From Hamadaea sp013361475 (lineage in GTDB: Bacteria; Actinomycetota; Actinomycetes; Mycobacteriales; Micromonosporaceae): a DNA stretch of 64,000 nucleotides. Positions 17,608 to 27,241 of this stretch are shown here, one piece after another; the first letter of the stretch is position 1, and each line of letters starts with the position of its first letter. Below the pieces are notes generated by a model. The model saw only the letters and a list, made by a program, of their open reading frames with translations. It was not told the origin of the DNA and ran no database searches. Location: the NCBI RefSeq assembly GCF_040654195.1, contig NZ_JBFAHM010000011.1:124001-188000 (forward strand), written 5' to 3'. The position numbers and the translations under genes are program-made.

Positions 17608-18426
17608 CTACCCGTGGGCCTTGAGTTGGACGAGCAGGGTGTCGTCGGGTAGCTGCTCCAGATAGTGCGTAAGCTCGGCGGGCGTCGTCCGATCAGGGAT
17701 CGGCGCGGTGTGCGTGCAGGTTTCGAAGGCGTCGCAGGCGCCGTGTACGGGGCGCTGGTCCCAGCTGGCCCACCAGCCGTCGGGGGTCAGGATGTCTGAC
17801 TTGCGGTCGGTCTGGCCGACCGCGAGGTCGATGTAGTCGTCGCGGGACATGGCCATGTAGTAGACGAAGTCTTCAGGTCCGCGCTCGATCTCGTGCCAGG
17901 CGGGCCACTCCTGGGCCGCGCGGATGAGCGGCTGGGCCAGGTAGGCCTGGTAAGCCCGGATATTGCCGACGGTGTTGGGCAGGCGCAGGGGTTCGAGCAC
18001 GAGACGGTCGTCTTCGGCGTGCTCGGGCCACTGTTCGATCTGCGCCAGGGTCTGCACGGGCGGTAGTGATGGCGCCAGCCGATGCCAGGTGTCCCAAGCG
18101 TGGGCGGCGTGGCGGGCTGCGTCCAGGCGGGGCCGGCCTAGATCGAGTAGGTGTTTCGGCCCGCCGGCGCATCGGCCGGGTTTGCTCGGCGAAGCCTCCT
18201 CGGTCTCGTACGGGTCGTCATGGATCAGCAGCGCTTCATCGGCGCCGTCGGCGATCCAGAAACCGGTCCGGTCGCTGCCACCGCGGATCGTCCACCAATC
18301 CCATTGCTCCCGCCCCCAGGAGCGGCCGACTCCGACCTCGAACGGCGCGAGCGCCGTCGCCAAACGCGTACGTAGATCGGTGCCGTCCGTCGGCGGAAGG
18401 CACACCGTCACCCGAACCCTAGCCAT
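17608..18426 (-). CDS. Hypothetical protein, Trp-rich
   Basis: 272 residues, not recognised. It opens with a ferredoxin-like strand (MARVRVTVCLPP) followed by SWGREQWDWWTIRGG. A C-terminal helical DRTTPAELTHYLEQLPDDTL is characteristic of a small conserved actinobacterial family of unknown role. There is no membrane segment. The following HEAT gene begins 8 bp downstream. Confidence 0.65.
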   Translation of the reverse strand: MARVRVTVCLPPTDGTDLRTRLATALAPFEVGVGRSWGREQWDWWTIRGGSDRTGFWIADGADEALLIHDDPYETEEASPSKPGRCAGGPKHLLDLGRPRLDAARHAAHAWDTWHRLAPSLPPVQTLAQIEQWPEHAEDDRLVLEPLRLPNTVGNIRAYQAYLAQPLIRAAQEWPAWHEIERGPEDFVYYMAMSRDDYIDLAVGQTDRKSDILTPDGWWASWDQRPVHGACDAFETCTHTAPIPDRTTPAELTHYLEQLPDDTLLVQLKAHG

Positions 18427-18878
18427 CTGCCCGCCTTCCCGCCCGTCAACGCCGGTCAGTATGCCGTCCAGGGATGCTTGCGGTCACGCGGATTCCGGAG
18501 GCTACGCGATCACCGATCACGGGCACGGGCAGGGATGAGCGTGCGGCGACCAGACCGGTCGCCACGCCGAGTCGGCGAGGCAGCGGTTTCCAAACATCAT
18601 CTCGTTAGCGGTGTGGCTCGTTGCCGATTGTGGCCTCCGCGCTGGTTAGCCAGTCGAGGTACCAATCGCGGATGTCACCGGTCCGGCCGGCGCGTTCGCG
18701 CTTGGGAACTAGTCAAAAACGAGGCACCTGCCCCGCCAGCGGAGATGAGCTACAGATATCCGTCAGGCTAATCGAACCCGGGGTCCGGGCCTCGACATCG
18801 GAGCTGTCGACGTCGGTGATCGCGTCGGGTTCGGAAGAAGAATTGCCCGTATGCAGCTTGGCCAGGCGGCAGAATCGC
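18427..18878. other. Gap with no supported gene
   Basis: 452 bp, somewhat less GC-rich than the neighbours. Frames here overlap on both strands and none has a good start. It presumably contains the promoter for the 18426 gene and the end of the DUF4262 transcript. Confidence 0.5.
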
Positions 18879-19715
18879 TCAGTACCGGTGCCACGTCCCG
18901 TCGGCGGTGACGGCCCGTTGACCTGGGGTGAGATCGCCGACGGCGGTTACCTCGGGGTGTTCTGTCACGAGGTCGCGGAGGGCCGTTTCGGACCAGGGGC
19001 CGTCGCTGCCGTCGGAGAATCGCCATGTCCCGTCTTCATCGCGACGTACGTTGGTGACAACGCTGCCGCCGATGACCGCCGGCGTGGCTAGAACGGTGTG
19101 GTAGGGCAGCGTCTTGCCGAACGGCCAGCCGCCGATCGGATCGAAATCGGCCCAGATGCCGCGAGGGTGGTCTTTCTTGGCCAGCCACAGCTTCGGCTGC
19201 TGCTGGTGTAACTCCTGGTCGGCGCCGGCATCCCACGGGAACCGGCCATCGCGGTCGGGCCACACGAGCTGGACGATGGGCAGTGGAGGCTGCTGGTAGA
19301 AGTCGAGCGCGGCACCGAAGAAGTCGCGGTACCAGCTTGGATGAGCCGGGCGGACGCCGAGATCGAATCCGTCGACGACATCCGTGCGTGGCTGGTCCGG
19401 CCGAAGCGGGTGTCCGTCGCGGATCTGATCGCCGACGATGTTGACGATCCGCATCGCCGTCTGGCTGCTCAGACCGAACACGGACACCTCCGGACTGCCC
19501 AGGCTGTGCCACAGGCCGATCGAATAGGCCCAGCCCGGCGTCTGTTGATCGCCGTGCACACCCCTGGCGCTCCACCCGAACTCGGTGATGCACTCGGCGG
19601 TCCGCCGGTCCCGGGCATCCCAATAGTTGCCCTCGACAGGTTCTTGGCACAACAGACAGTGGCATTCCCGCTTGATCACCCGGCGACGATAGACCCTCCG
19701 GCGGCAGTCGATCAT
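18879..19715 (-). CDS. DUF4262 domain protein
   Basis: 278 residues (or 266 if the GTG at 19679 is used). The DUF4262 signature is clear: WAYSIGLWHSLGSPEVSVFG, then TAMRIVNIVGDQIRDG and a later FFGAALDFYQQPPLP. An N-terminal CHCLLCQ-type cysteine cluster suggests a small metal site. The biochemical role of DUF4262 is not known; such genes often sit in defence or toxin-immunity neighbourhoods. Confidence 0.75.
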   Translation of the reverse strand: MIDCRRRVYRRRVIKRECHCLLCQEPVEGNYWDARDRRTAECITEFGWSARGVHGDQQTPGWAYSIGLWHSLGSPEVSVFGLSSQTAMRIVNIVGDQIRDGHPLRPDQPRTDVVDGFDLGVRPAHPSWYRDFFGAALDFYQQPPLPIVQLVWPDRDGRFPWDAGADQELHQQQPKLWLAKKDHPRGIWADFDPIGGWPFGKTLPYHTVLATPAVIGGSVVTNVRRDEDGTWRFSDGSDGPWSETALRDLVTEHPEVTAVGDLTPGQRAVTADGTWHRY

Positions 19716-19860
19716 CCGCAGCCGGGGTCAAGACCGTCCGCCGGCCGCAAGCCCGTGAACCGCTGGCTGCCTCGCCGTCGGTCACCGCCGACCACTATGA
19801 GGAACGGCCTATCGGGCGCGGTGCGCGGATAAGCTCGAACATGATCACGTCGATGGCGTC

Positions 19861-20439
19861 TCAGCCTGATGCGGGATAACCGATGCTGGAGGTGAACTCG
19901 CGGCTGAACGCGACGATGACCTCGTCCGCGCCGAGCCACCAGCGCCCCTTAGCGTGCTCCATGGCCGCGATGATGCGGACGGTGCCACGTGGGAAGTCCA
20001 GGCGTAGCGCGAGTGGCGCGGTAATCGGCCCGTCCGACCCTTGCCGGTCGGCGAAACCCTCTGCCCACACCAGCCGGGCCTTCGTAACAGGGTCAGCCAG
20101 CAACGGCGCCCACCTGGGATGTTCCGTCACCGGCCACTGATTCGACCCGCCGACCTTGGGCTGTACCACAGTGACATGGTCGGTCATCGGAGAGGCATAC
20201 AGTTCCAGGCCGAAATAGCCGAACATACAATCCCACACAGCGGAGTACGGACTGCCGTCGTCGAGGAGCAGTTCAACGCCCATCACCGGCATGTGCCAGT
20301 CGCCGAAGTCCCAGGCGCCGACCTGATCCTCGATCTCAAGGCCGTAGTACACGACCTCCCGGATACGGCGTCCGATCAACATGCCTGCCGTTTGGTCCAT
20401 TGCGATCTGTGCTTGTGTGAGCGAATCGGTCACCGACAC
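19861..20439 (-). CDS. Hypothetical protein
   Basis: About 192 residues, with an uncertain start. The GTG at 20439 is chosen because the sequence before VTDSLTQAQIAM is low-complexity; the ATG at 20400 is possible. It contains YYGLEIEDQVGAWDFGDWHM and ADEVIVAFSREFTSSIGYP. There is no recognised domain, signal or membrane segment. Confidence 0.6.
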   Translation of the reverse strand: MSVTDSLTQAQIAMDQTAGMLIGRRIREVVYYGLEIEDQVGAWDFGDWHMPVMGVELLLDDGSPYSAVWDCMFGYFGLELYASPMTDHVTVVQPKVGGSNQWPVTEHPRWAPLLADPVTKARLVWAEGFADRQGSDGPITAPLALRLDFPRGTVRIIAAMEHAKGRWWLGADEVIVAFSREFTSSIGYPASG

Positions 20440-20892
20440 ATCATGCCGGTTCCGCAGCGCTGCCCTGCGGTTCGCGCCGTGGCCCGGTCGTGGGCGCGGC
20501 GCGCACGCCGGTCCTCGGTGAGCGTCAACCTGCGGTGACGTAGAGCAGGAGCTGTTCAGGTTCGGTGGACTAGCTGGCGGAGGCTTCACCGCGACCATGT
20601 TGACTCGATCGTGAACACACTATCCTAGTTACTGGTCGTTCGCCCTTGCCGGAAGATGCGACTCGGCTCTACGCCCGCGGCAAGGTCCGCACGGCATCGG
20701 GTCATCGATCGCGGTCTGGACGAAGCGGTGCGGATATCGGTAGTCTCCGATGCACGAACCTTGCCTTCGCCGATGCGCACCAGTCGATCAGGTGCCCGGC
20801 TACGCCGATAGGGCCGGAGAGTGACGGGTGCACCACGGCTCCCTGGTGCGGTCGCTAAATCCTGATGGCATAAGGGCCTGGCAACGGTCGGC
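20440..20892. other. Gap with no supported gene
   Basis: About 450 bp between a hypothetical gene and the end of the LAL regulator. No frame has coding-like composition with a ribosome site, and no clear hairpin was found. Confidence 0.45.
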
Positions 20893-23772
20893 CTACGCGG
20901 CGGCCAGTACTCGGGCGAGCGTTGCGCGGTCGGCGACGCCGAGTTTGGTGATCAGGCTGGCGACGTGCTTCTCGGCCGTGCGCGGCGAGATATACAGCCG
21001 GCGCGCGATCTCTTGGTTGGTGGGACGGTCGCGCATCAGTGCCAGGACCTCATATTCGCGTACGGTCACGCCGAGCGCACGAAGCGGTTCTGGGATTCGC
21101 TCGACGCCTCGGCGGCGCTGGTGGTGTGGTGTGGGGCAGGCGCGCAGCAACACTCGGCAGGCGCTGGCCACTGATGCGACGCCCATGTCGTCGAAGTAGG
21201 ATTCGGCGCTGCGTAGCCAGGCGGTCGGCTCGCCCCAGCCTGCGGTCAGTGCCTCCTCGGCGATCAGCCTCAGCCCGAGGTGGCTCGCGACGGGGAATGT
21301 GGAGCCGGCGGTCTGTGCCTCGTGTACGCGGGCGGTGGCCCTGTCGTGTTCGCCTGCTCGGCCCAGCCGGACGGCATCGGCGAGGTATGCGAATTGGGCG
21401 TTGTACACGAGGTGGGTGGCGGGGTGTGACAGCAGCTCTTCGGTGTCCTGATCCGACAGCTCACCTCGTAGTGAACGCAGGAGGGCGTGCAGTCCGTATC
21501 TGCCGGTGGTGACGTACAGGTTCGGCTGGTGCTTTTCCCACTCGTCGATGCGGACGAGGTCTGCTGTCGCCTGGTCGCGGTCTTCTTCGAGCATGGCGCA
21601 GAAGGCGCGGGCGAGCCCGTGCGCGAGCGGCGTCATGAACGAGTCTTCGGGGCTGGAGTCCTCGAACGCGGTGAGCCGGTCCCGCATCTGCCGGCGCTGG
21701 GCTCGTTGTGCGGCGTCGATCGCTGAGATGAGCAGGAAGTAGCTGCGGGTGTCGCGTAGTTTCATGCGCCCGGCGGGGCCGACACATTGATCGATGATCG
21801 TCTGGGATGCGGAGTGTTCGGCGCGCAGCGTGTGGGCCATGGCGAGGGCGCCCTGTGCACCCATTTCGAGAACCCCCGCGCCGAGGCCGTGGGCGAACGC
21901 GGTGGCGTGGAGCAGCCGCCCGATCGAGCCGGTGCGCATGAATTCGTTGCTGGCGAGGCGTACCAGCGCATCCGCCCGCCAGTAGGTGAGGTGATGGCGG
22001 TCTGCTACGGCCAGCATGCGCTCGTGGAATTGGCCGGCTCGCTTGAGGTCCCCGGTTCGGGCGGACAGGCCGAGGAACTGCCAGGCCTGGCAGGCGATCT
22101 CGGGTTGGCCGGTTCGTTCGGCGCGGGTGGCGGCTTGGACGGCGAACTCTTCGGCTCGGGCGACCCGTTCTGTTTCGTCGGCCTGGTCGTCGTAGTAGGC
22201 GAGGTACGCCCGCACGACCAGCAGAGATGGGTCGTCGGAGGACTCGGGCAGGTGACGTGTCAGCGTGGCGCCGTCGCGCATTCGCCCGAGCATGATGGCG
22301 TTCCAGGCGAGCCGGACGCGTACGTGGGCAGATGGGTCGGCCGGACTGCCGGACGGTTCGGGTAGCCCGCTGTCGGCCAGGGACATGGCTTCGTCGAGCT
22401 GTCCGTCGTCGGCCAGCGCGCGTACCAGTGCGGTGACATATTCGGCTCGTTCCGGATGGTCCGCGGCCAGTTCGGTCGCGCGGCGCAGCAGTGCGACCGC
22501 GGAACCCGTCGTCCCGGCTTCGAGGGCTCGGGTGCCGGCCTCGCGGTATGCCGCGGCTGCTGTGACGTCGCCAGCCACGGCGAGTAGCCGTGCCACGAGA
22601 TGGCAATGTTCACCGGCGAGGGCCGGATCGGCGGACCGTAAGGCGCCGGCGGCCTGCCGGGCCAGTTCTGCTCGTTCGACCGGGTGCAGGGTGGCCGTCA
22701 GCGCCTCGGCGGTCAGTGTGTGGCGGAAGGCGTATCCGCCTGGCGTTTCGGGGTCGGGGGAGACCAGCTCGGCGGCTGCGCGCAGCTCGCCGATCAGGTC
22801 GTGCTCTTCGGTGCCGGTCACGGCGCCGAGGTCGGACAGCAGGAATCGTTCGCCCAGGACGGCTGCGGTGAGCACGGTGCGCCGGGTCGTTGGTGGTAGC
22901 CGATCGAGCGTGCGTTGATGGCCGCGGACCACCGCGTCCGGCACGGAAGGATCGATGTCGCCATGGACCTGCCAGCCGGTGCTGCCGCGTGCCAGGGTGC
23001 CGGCCTCGACCAGGTGTGACAGGAGGGCTTCGATCACATAGGGGTTGCCGCCTCCGGCCTCGATCAGATAGGCGGCGACGGGGTCGGGTAGCTTCGCGTC
23101 TGGGATGGACAGGCAGGTGGCGGCGAGTGCGCGGACTGCCGTCGGTGCCAAGGCCGGCAGCGGGATCAGCTCGGCGACGCCCCGCTGCCCGGCGGCCGTG
23201 GCGAGGTCGAGGGCCGGACCGGGCAGCGGTCGCAGCGTTCCCACCAGCAGGACGTTCATGGCGTCGAGGTTGTCCACGAGGTATTCGACGACGGCCAGCG
23301 TTTCCGGATCGGCGTCGTGGAGGTCTTCGAGCACCAGCAGGCAGCCGGTGTCGCGGCTGAGTGAGGAGACCAGCCGGAGCATCGCCTCGGACAGATCCAG
23401 CAGATCGAACGGCCCGTTCTCGTCGGCCGCGCCGGTACGCCACTGTGGCAGAAGCCGGGCCAGCACTGCCCGGCGTACGCCGAGGTCGTCGGGGTCGGGC
23501 GGCGTATGGTCGCGCAGCAGCGACGACAAGGCCTCGACCAGTGGCCGCAGCGGCATGCGGAGGTTGACGCCACCGGTGCGCCCGCGCATCACCCGCATGC
23601 CGCGGGCTGTCGCCAGGTGTGCGCATTCGGCGGCGATCCGGGTCTTGCCCATGCCGGAGTCACCCAGCACGAACATCGCACGTCCATGATGGACTGTCTG
23701 GCTGGTCAACGCGGTACGCAGAGCCGCGACTTCAGCGTCCCTGCCGATCAGTTCCGATGTCGAGATCTGCAT
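20893..23772 (-). CDS. LAL-type (large ATP-binding LuxR) transcriptional regulator
   Basis: 959 residues. It has an N-terminal STAND/AAA ATPase with Walker A GDSGMGKT (37-44) and Walker B CLLVLEDLHDAD (about 147-158). A long TPR-like helical middle follows, then a C-terminal LuxR helix-turn-helix: TVREYEVLALMRDRPTNQEI and ISPRTAEKHV. LAL proteins are usually pathway-specific activators of secondary metabolite clusters. Its position at the end of the lanthipeptide operon, 22 bp after a small ORF, makes it the probable regulator of that cluster. The ligand is unknown. Confidence 0.9.
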   Translation of the reverse strand: MQISTSELIGRDAEVAALRTALTSQTVHHGRAMFVLGDSGMGKTRIAAECAHLATARGMRVMRGRTGGVNLRMPLRPLVEALSSLLRDHTPPDPDDLGVRRAVLARLLPQWRTGAADENGPFDLLDLSEAMLRLVSSLSRDTGCLLVLEDLHDADPETLAVVEYLVDNLDAMNVLLVGTLRPLPGPALDLATAAGQRGVAELIPLPALAPTAVRALAATCLSIPDAKLPDPVAAYLIEAGGGNPYVIEALLSHLVEAGTLARGSTGWQVHGDIDPSVPDAVVRGHQRTLDRLPPTTRRTVLTAAVLGERFLLSDLGAVTGTEEHDLIGELRAAAELVSPDPETPGGYAFRHTLTAEALTATLHPVERAELARQAAGALRSADPALAGEHCHLVARLLAVAGDVTAAAAYREAGTRALEAGTTGSAVALLRRATELAADHPERAEYVTALVRALADDGQLDEAMSLADSGLPEPSGSPADPSAHVRVRLAWNAIMLGRMRDGATLTRHLPESSDDPSLLVVRAYLAYYDDQADETERVARAEEFAVQAATRAERTGQPEIACQAWQFLGLSARTGDLKRAGQFHERMLAVADRHHLTYWRADALVRLASNEFMRTGSIGRLLHATAFAHGLGAGVLEMGAQGALAMAHTLRAEHSASQTIIDQCVGPAGRMKLRDTRSYFLLISAIDAAQRAQRRQMRDRLTAFEDSSPEDSFMTPLAHGLARAFCAMLEEDRDQATADLVRIDEWEKHQPNLYVTTGRYGLHALLRSLRGELSDQDTEELLSHPATHLVYNAQFAYLADAVRLGRAGEHDRATARVHEAQTAGSTFPVASHLGLRLIAEEALTAGWGEPTAWLRSAESYFDDMGVASVASACRVLLRACPTPHHQRRRGVERIPEPLRALGVTVREYEVLALMRDRPTNQEIARRLYISPRTAEKHVASLITKLGVADRATLARVLAAA

Positions 23773-23794
23773 CTACCGTGCAGCCGGCGCGCCG

Positions 23795-23977
23795 TCAGGG
23801 GCCGGTGTGCGACACAGTCGGTGTGGGGAACGGATCGTCGGTGCCGCCGCCGGATGCGGCCAGGCCGGCGAGCAGGGATGCGCGGCGTACCGCGCGGGGG
23901 CTGGCCGTGATCCGGATGTCGCCGGATGGATGCTCGGCTTCGCCACGCTGCCAGTCGACCGTACCGTTGTCGGCCAT
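23795..23977 (-). CDS. Small ORF between LanM1 and the regulator
   Basis: 60 residues, MADNGTVDWQRGEAEH at the start, with GGGAGG four bases before the ATG and strongly GC-biased third positions. It has no cysteine, so it is unlikely to be a lanthipeptide precursor. The middle (ITASPRAVRRASLLAGLAA) could form an amphipathic helix. It starts 47 bp after the LanM1 stop and ends 22 bp before the regulator gene. Function unknown. Confidence 0.5.
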   Translation of the reverse strand: MADNGTVDWQRGEAEHPSGDIRITASPRAVRRASLLAGLAASGGGTDDPFPTPTVSHTGP

Positions 23978-24024
23978 GCCGCCTCCCGCCGCGCCACATT
24001 GCATCGACTCGGCCGCGGGCCAGA

Positions 24025-26979
24025 TCAGCAGGCCGGGTGCAGGAGCTGCACCGATGGCACCTCATCTGGATGAGCGGCTCGGAGCAGACCATAACCGATA
24101 CCGGCGAGGCCTGTCACGAGTCCGCTACTGGGGACTGCTCCTGGGGTGGCGCACCGCGGTCCATCCTGCTGGATGCGTTCGATGACGGCCGCCAGGCGTT
24201 GGGCACGGTCGGGCGCGGGCAGTGCGTCGATCAGGCCGAGTTCGCCGTGGCAGAGCGCGTCGCTGGGCAGCAACGGGCCTGGCTCGGGGGGCGGTGCCAG
24301 TCCGGCGAGTGCGGATCCGGCTGCGCCCCGGCACCAGGACCGGTCTACACGCCGGCTAGCCGGGGTCTCCTGTGCCTGCGTTGCACTGCGGCGCCGGGAC
24401 GGGTCACGGCTCTCCTGGGCCAGGGTTGCACCGGGGCGCCAGGACGGGTCGCGGCTCTGCTGGGCCAGGGTTGCACCGGGGCGCCAGGTCGGCGCGGCGG
24501 GTGGTCCGGCGGGCAGTCCGACTTGGCTCAGCGCCCACTGGACGCCGGACGTTCCGTGGGCGAATCCGGCCGCTGCTGGCAGCGCCCGGGTGACGAGCGC
24601 GTTGCCAAGCTGGTGTGCGCCGTGAAGCGCGTCGGCCAAGCCGGTCATGCGGTGCACGGCGAGCAATGCGGCGATGCCACCGGCGAGGCCGTCGAATACG
24701 CCGGACGGGCTGGGTTCGATGGTCTGCAGACCGGATTGGACTGTCAGCTCGACGGCTGGCGGCACCCAGCTGAGGATCTCGGGGTCGGCCAGGCAGCTCG
24801 CGATGCGCGTCAACCCGTAGGCGATGCCGCCGAATCCGTCGAAACCGCCGGGTCCGACCGTCGCCACGTCGTCGGGGCTGGCGCCGATCCCGGCGAGCAG
24901 GCCGGGTATCGGTGTGACGGCGCGGCGTGCGGCTTCGGCGAACTCGTCCCGCCCGGACAGCACCGACAGCTGCGCCAGGAACAGCGCGACACCGGTGTAA
25001 CCGTTGCCGAGTGCTGCGCCGAGTGGTCCGACCTGCCAGAACCGGTGGCCGACCAGTTCGAGGCCGAGCCAGTTGAGCCGGTGGCCGGAGCGTTCGGCGG
25101 TGGTGAGGAGCCGCTCGCCGATGCCGGTCGCGACGGTAAGCGGGTCGGCGGTGGTGACGACGCGCTCATTGATGCCGGTGGCGATCGTGAGCGGGTCGGC
25201 GGATGCCCGGCTGAACGGTGGACGTCGGCTGATGCGGGTGCGGTCGGGGATGTCAGCGAGGTTCGTGCTGTGACCGGCGTGGGCTGCCGTGACGTGTGGA
25301 TCTGATCGGTCGCGGCAGGCCATAGCGGCACGGATGATCCATTCCTGCCGCTGCAGGTCGGTCGCGCCCATCGCTGCAAGCTTGGCGGTCGCCCGGGTGA
25401 GGCCGGCTGAGCCGCGAAAGCCGGGGATGGGCCGGTCGTGGCTGTCGAACAGCTCACCGGTGCCGGGGCGGGTCCAGAAGTAGGGAACGTCGCCGTGCCA
25501 CAGGTCGTCGAGTTCTCGTTCGAACAGCACAGTCGCGTGGCTCGACCCGAAGTCGGGCTCCGGCGGGCGGAGTAGTCCGAAGACGTCGTCGCGGGCGGCC
25601 GCGTCGCGCAGCACGTCAGGGTGGGTCGACTCGTCGAGCAGCGTCGAGTAGAGCTGCGTGGGGCGTACCACGACGCGGACCTGGTCGGCGGCGAAGTGCG
25701 CCAGCGGCCCGTCCGGCGCCGTCAATTCCGCCCGGCCCGCGTTCAGTTCCCGGTACGCCCGGCGGAAGCCGTCGAGCAGGTCGTCGAGGTGGTCTGCGGG
25801 ATCGGCTTCCATCCCGTTCAGCACGGGCCGATTGGCGGATCCGGCGGTTGTGCGTACCTCACGGACGACCCGCATCCGGTCGGTGCCGGCGTCGGCGAAG
25901 GCCAGACTCGGTGACGGCGACGGTACGCCTCGGTCGCCACCGAGGCCGGACAGGTCCACGGCTGCCACGTCGCCGACGCGCAGTGCGGGCAGCAGTCCGG
26001 TGCGGTGGACCGACGCCGAGAGGGCGGCCAGTGCCGGATCGTCGCCGACCGTCGCCAATGGAGTGTCGTGCGGGTGGAACAGCGTCTCCAGGTCGACGAC
26101 GACGGGTTCGTCGCCGCGGGCGATGACGTTCTCGCAGTGCATGTCGTTGGCGTCGAGCGCATACAGCACGGCCAGCAGCGCGCCCTGGCGGCGGTAGAAC
26201 CGGCGGACGCCATCCGGGTCGGGGCATGGTTCGGCTGCGACGAACTGCGACCAGCCGTATCCGGGCCGGGTCAGGACGGCCGCTGTCGCCGGAGTCAGTT
26301 CGCCCAACCGGGGTGCGAGCGTGGCGATCAGGCCGTTGAAATGCGCGTTGACGGTGAGTGGCCGTGGCTTGTAGACCACCCGGGCGCCGGTGGCGAATCG
26401 CACGACGGCCACGGCGCGGCCTCGTCCGTGCCGGTCGCCTTCGCTGAACGAGATGCTTTCCAGCGGCCCGGGATCGCGCCCGCCGAGAAGCGTGCCGACG
26501 ATCGCGTCGCGGTCGCAGGTCAGGCGGTCGATCAGTTCCGCGCTTGCCGCGGCGGCGTGGACACATGCCTGACCGAGGATCCGCCCGAGGACGGGGTATC
26601 TCACGAGGAGCGAGGCCAGGTCGTCTTTCCGGGCGGCTTGTGCGATGAAGTCCGTGAACCGTGCGGTCGGCGTCGGGCCGCGTAACCGTCCGGCCTGGCG
26701 GGCGCTGTGCAGCTCCAAGATCAAGGTGCGGGCCGCGAGCCGGGCGAGGCGGTGGCCGAGCATGGCTGCGAAGCCGGGCGCGTCACGGGCTTGGCGCTCG
26801 GCCGTCGCCGTGAACGAGGCGAAGACCGTCGCGAATCCGGTCTCCCAGGTGATGCCGTCGGCGATGGTGGGGGATTCGCTCGGCGCGGCCCGGATGGCGT
26901 CCGCTGCGAACAGCGCCCACGCCGGCGGGGTGGGGGCCGTGGGCTCGGCCGGCTGCCACCAGCCTTCGGGGAGTTCCAC
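24025..26979 (-). CDS. lanM1: Class II lanthipeptide synthetase LanM1
   Basis: Bifunctional enzyme that dehydrates Ser/Thr in LanA peptides via phosphorylation and forms thioether rings. 984 residues from a GTG at 26979 with AGGAGG upstream. Dehydratase motifs: SEGDRHGRGRAV (about 178), VVYKPRPL, DMHCENVIARG (about 277) and VVDLETLFHP. The LanC-like cyclase has the zinc ligands: AHGTSG (about 803), Cys of SWCRG (about 880) and Cys-His of ALCHGELG (about 907). The usual WCHG is WCRG here. Three imperfect 15-residue repeats sit just before this motif. It is about 110 residues shorter than LanM2 at the N-terminus. It directly follows the five precursor genes. Confidence 0.92.
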   Translation of the reverse strand: MELPEGWWQPAEPTAPTPPAWALFAADAIRAAPSESPTIADGITWETGFATVFASFTATAERQARDAPGFAAMLGHRLARLAARTLILELHSARQAGRLRGPTPTARFTDFIAQAARKDDLASLLVRYPVLGRILGQACVHAAAASAELIDRLTCDRDAIVGTLLGGRDPGPLESISFSEGDRHGRGRAVAVVRFATGARVVYKPRPLTVNAHFNGLIATLAPRLGELTPATAAVLTRPGYGWSQFVAAEPCPDPDGVRRFYRRQGALLAVLYALDANDMHCENVIARGDEPVVVDLETLFHPHDTPLATVGDDPALAALSASVHRTGLLPALRVGDVAAVDLSGLGGDRGVPSPSPSLAFADAGTDRMRVVREVRTTAGSANRPVLNGMEADPADHLDDLLDGFRRAYRELNAGRAELTAPDGPLAHFAADQVRVVVRPTQLYSTLLDESTHPDVLRDAAARDDVFGLLRPPEPDFGSSHATVLFERELDDLWHGDVPYFWTRPGTGELFDSHDRPIPGFRGSAGLTRATAKLAAMGATDLQRQEWIIRAAMACRDRSDPHVTAAHAGHSTNLADIPDRTRISRRPPFSRASADPLTIATGINERVVTTADPLTVATGIGERLLTTAERSGHRLNWLGLELVGHRFWQVGPLGAALGNGYTGVALFLAQLSVLSGRDEFAEAARRAVTPIPGLLAGIGASPDDVATVGPGGFDGFGGIAYGLTRIASCLADPEILSWVPPAVELTVQSGLQTIEPSPSGVFDGLAGGIAALLAVHRMTGLADALHGAHQLGNALVTRALPAAAGFAHGTSGVQWALSQVGLPAGPPAAPTWRPGATLAQQSRDPSWRPGATLAQESRDPSRRRSATQAQETPASRRVDRSWCRGAAGSALAGLAPPPEPGPLLPSDALCHGELGLIDALPAPDRAQRLAAVIERIQQDGPRCATPGAVPSSGLVTGLAGIGYGLLRAAHPDEVPSVQLLHPAC
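24365..24494 (-). repeat. In-frame 45-bp tandem repeats inside LanM1
   Basis: Three imperfect units encode PTWRPGATLAQQSRD, PSWRPGATLAQESRD and the more diverged PSRRRSATQAQET. The units keep frame and lie in a loop of the cyclase domain between the AHG and WC zinc motifs. Two units are nearly identical in DNA, suggesting recent slippage. Confidence 0.85.
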
Positions 26980-27009
26980 GGCCCCTCCTCTCAGCCGTTC
27001 AGGACGGTG

Positions 27010-27201
27010 TCAGCACACGCCCGAGGTGCATTCCGAGCTGCAGATCCAGAACGAGTTCGCGGTGGGGTCGCAGCAGCCCAGGGTCCAGATGCCGTTGGTG
27101 GCCATGACGCCGCCGGACACCGCGGACAAGTCGATGGCGCCGGCTGGGTGGGCGGCGTCGCCGTCCAGATCCTTCCAGCCCCTGACTGTTTCGGGGTTCA
27201 T
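27010..27201 (-). CDS. lanA5: Class II lanthipeptide precursor LanA5
   Basis: 63 residues. The ATG at 27201 has AAGGAG five bases upstream. The leader shares VRGWKD and HPAGAIDLSAVSGG with the other precursors. Cleavage after Gly-Gly would leave a core beginning VMATNGIWTLGCC and ending ICSSECTSGVC, with five Cys and several Ser/Thr for thioether rings. The CSSEC segment resembles a shortened form of the mersacidin lipid-II motif CTxTxEC; that parallel is inference. It lies 30 bp before LanM1. Confidence 0.88.
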   Translation of the reverse strand: MNPETVRGWKDLDGDAAHPAGAIDLSAVSGGVMATNGIWTLGCCDPTANSFWICSSECTSGVC

Positions 27202-27241
27202 TGTCACTCCTTTCGGTATGCGCAGGTGCGATTGCGTCCGG

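Noticed and set aside
24365..24494. CRISPR-like repeat array
   Set aside because: The repeats are contiguous 45-bp coding units without unique spacers and keep the LanM1 frame.
24880..25300. Plus-strand frames within LanM1
   Set aside because: Shadows of the synthetase reading frame.
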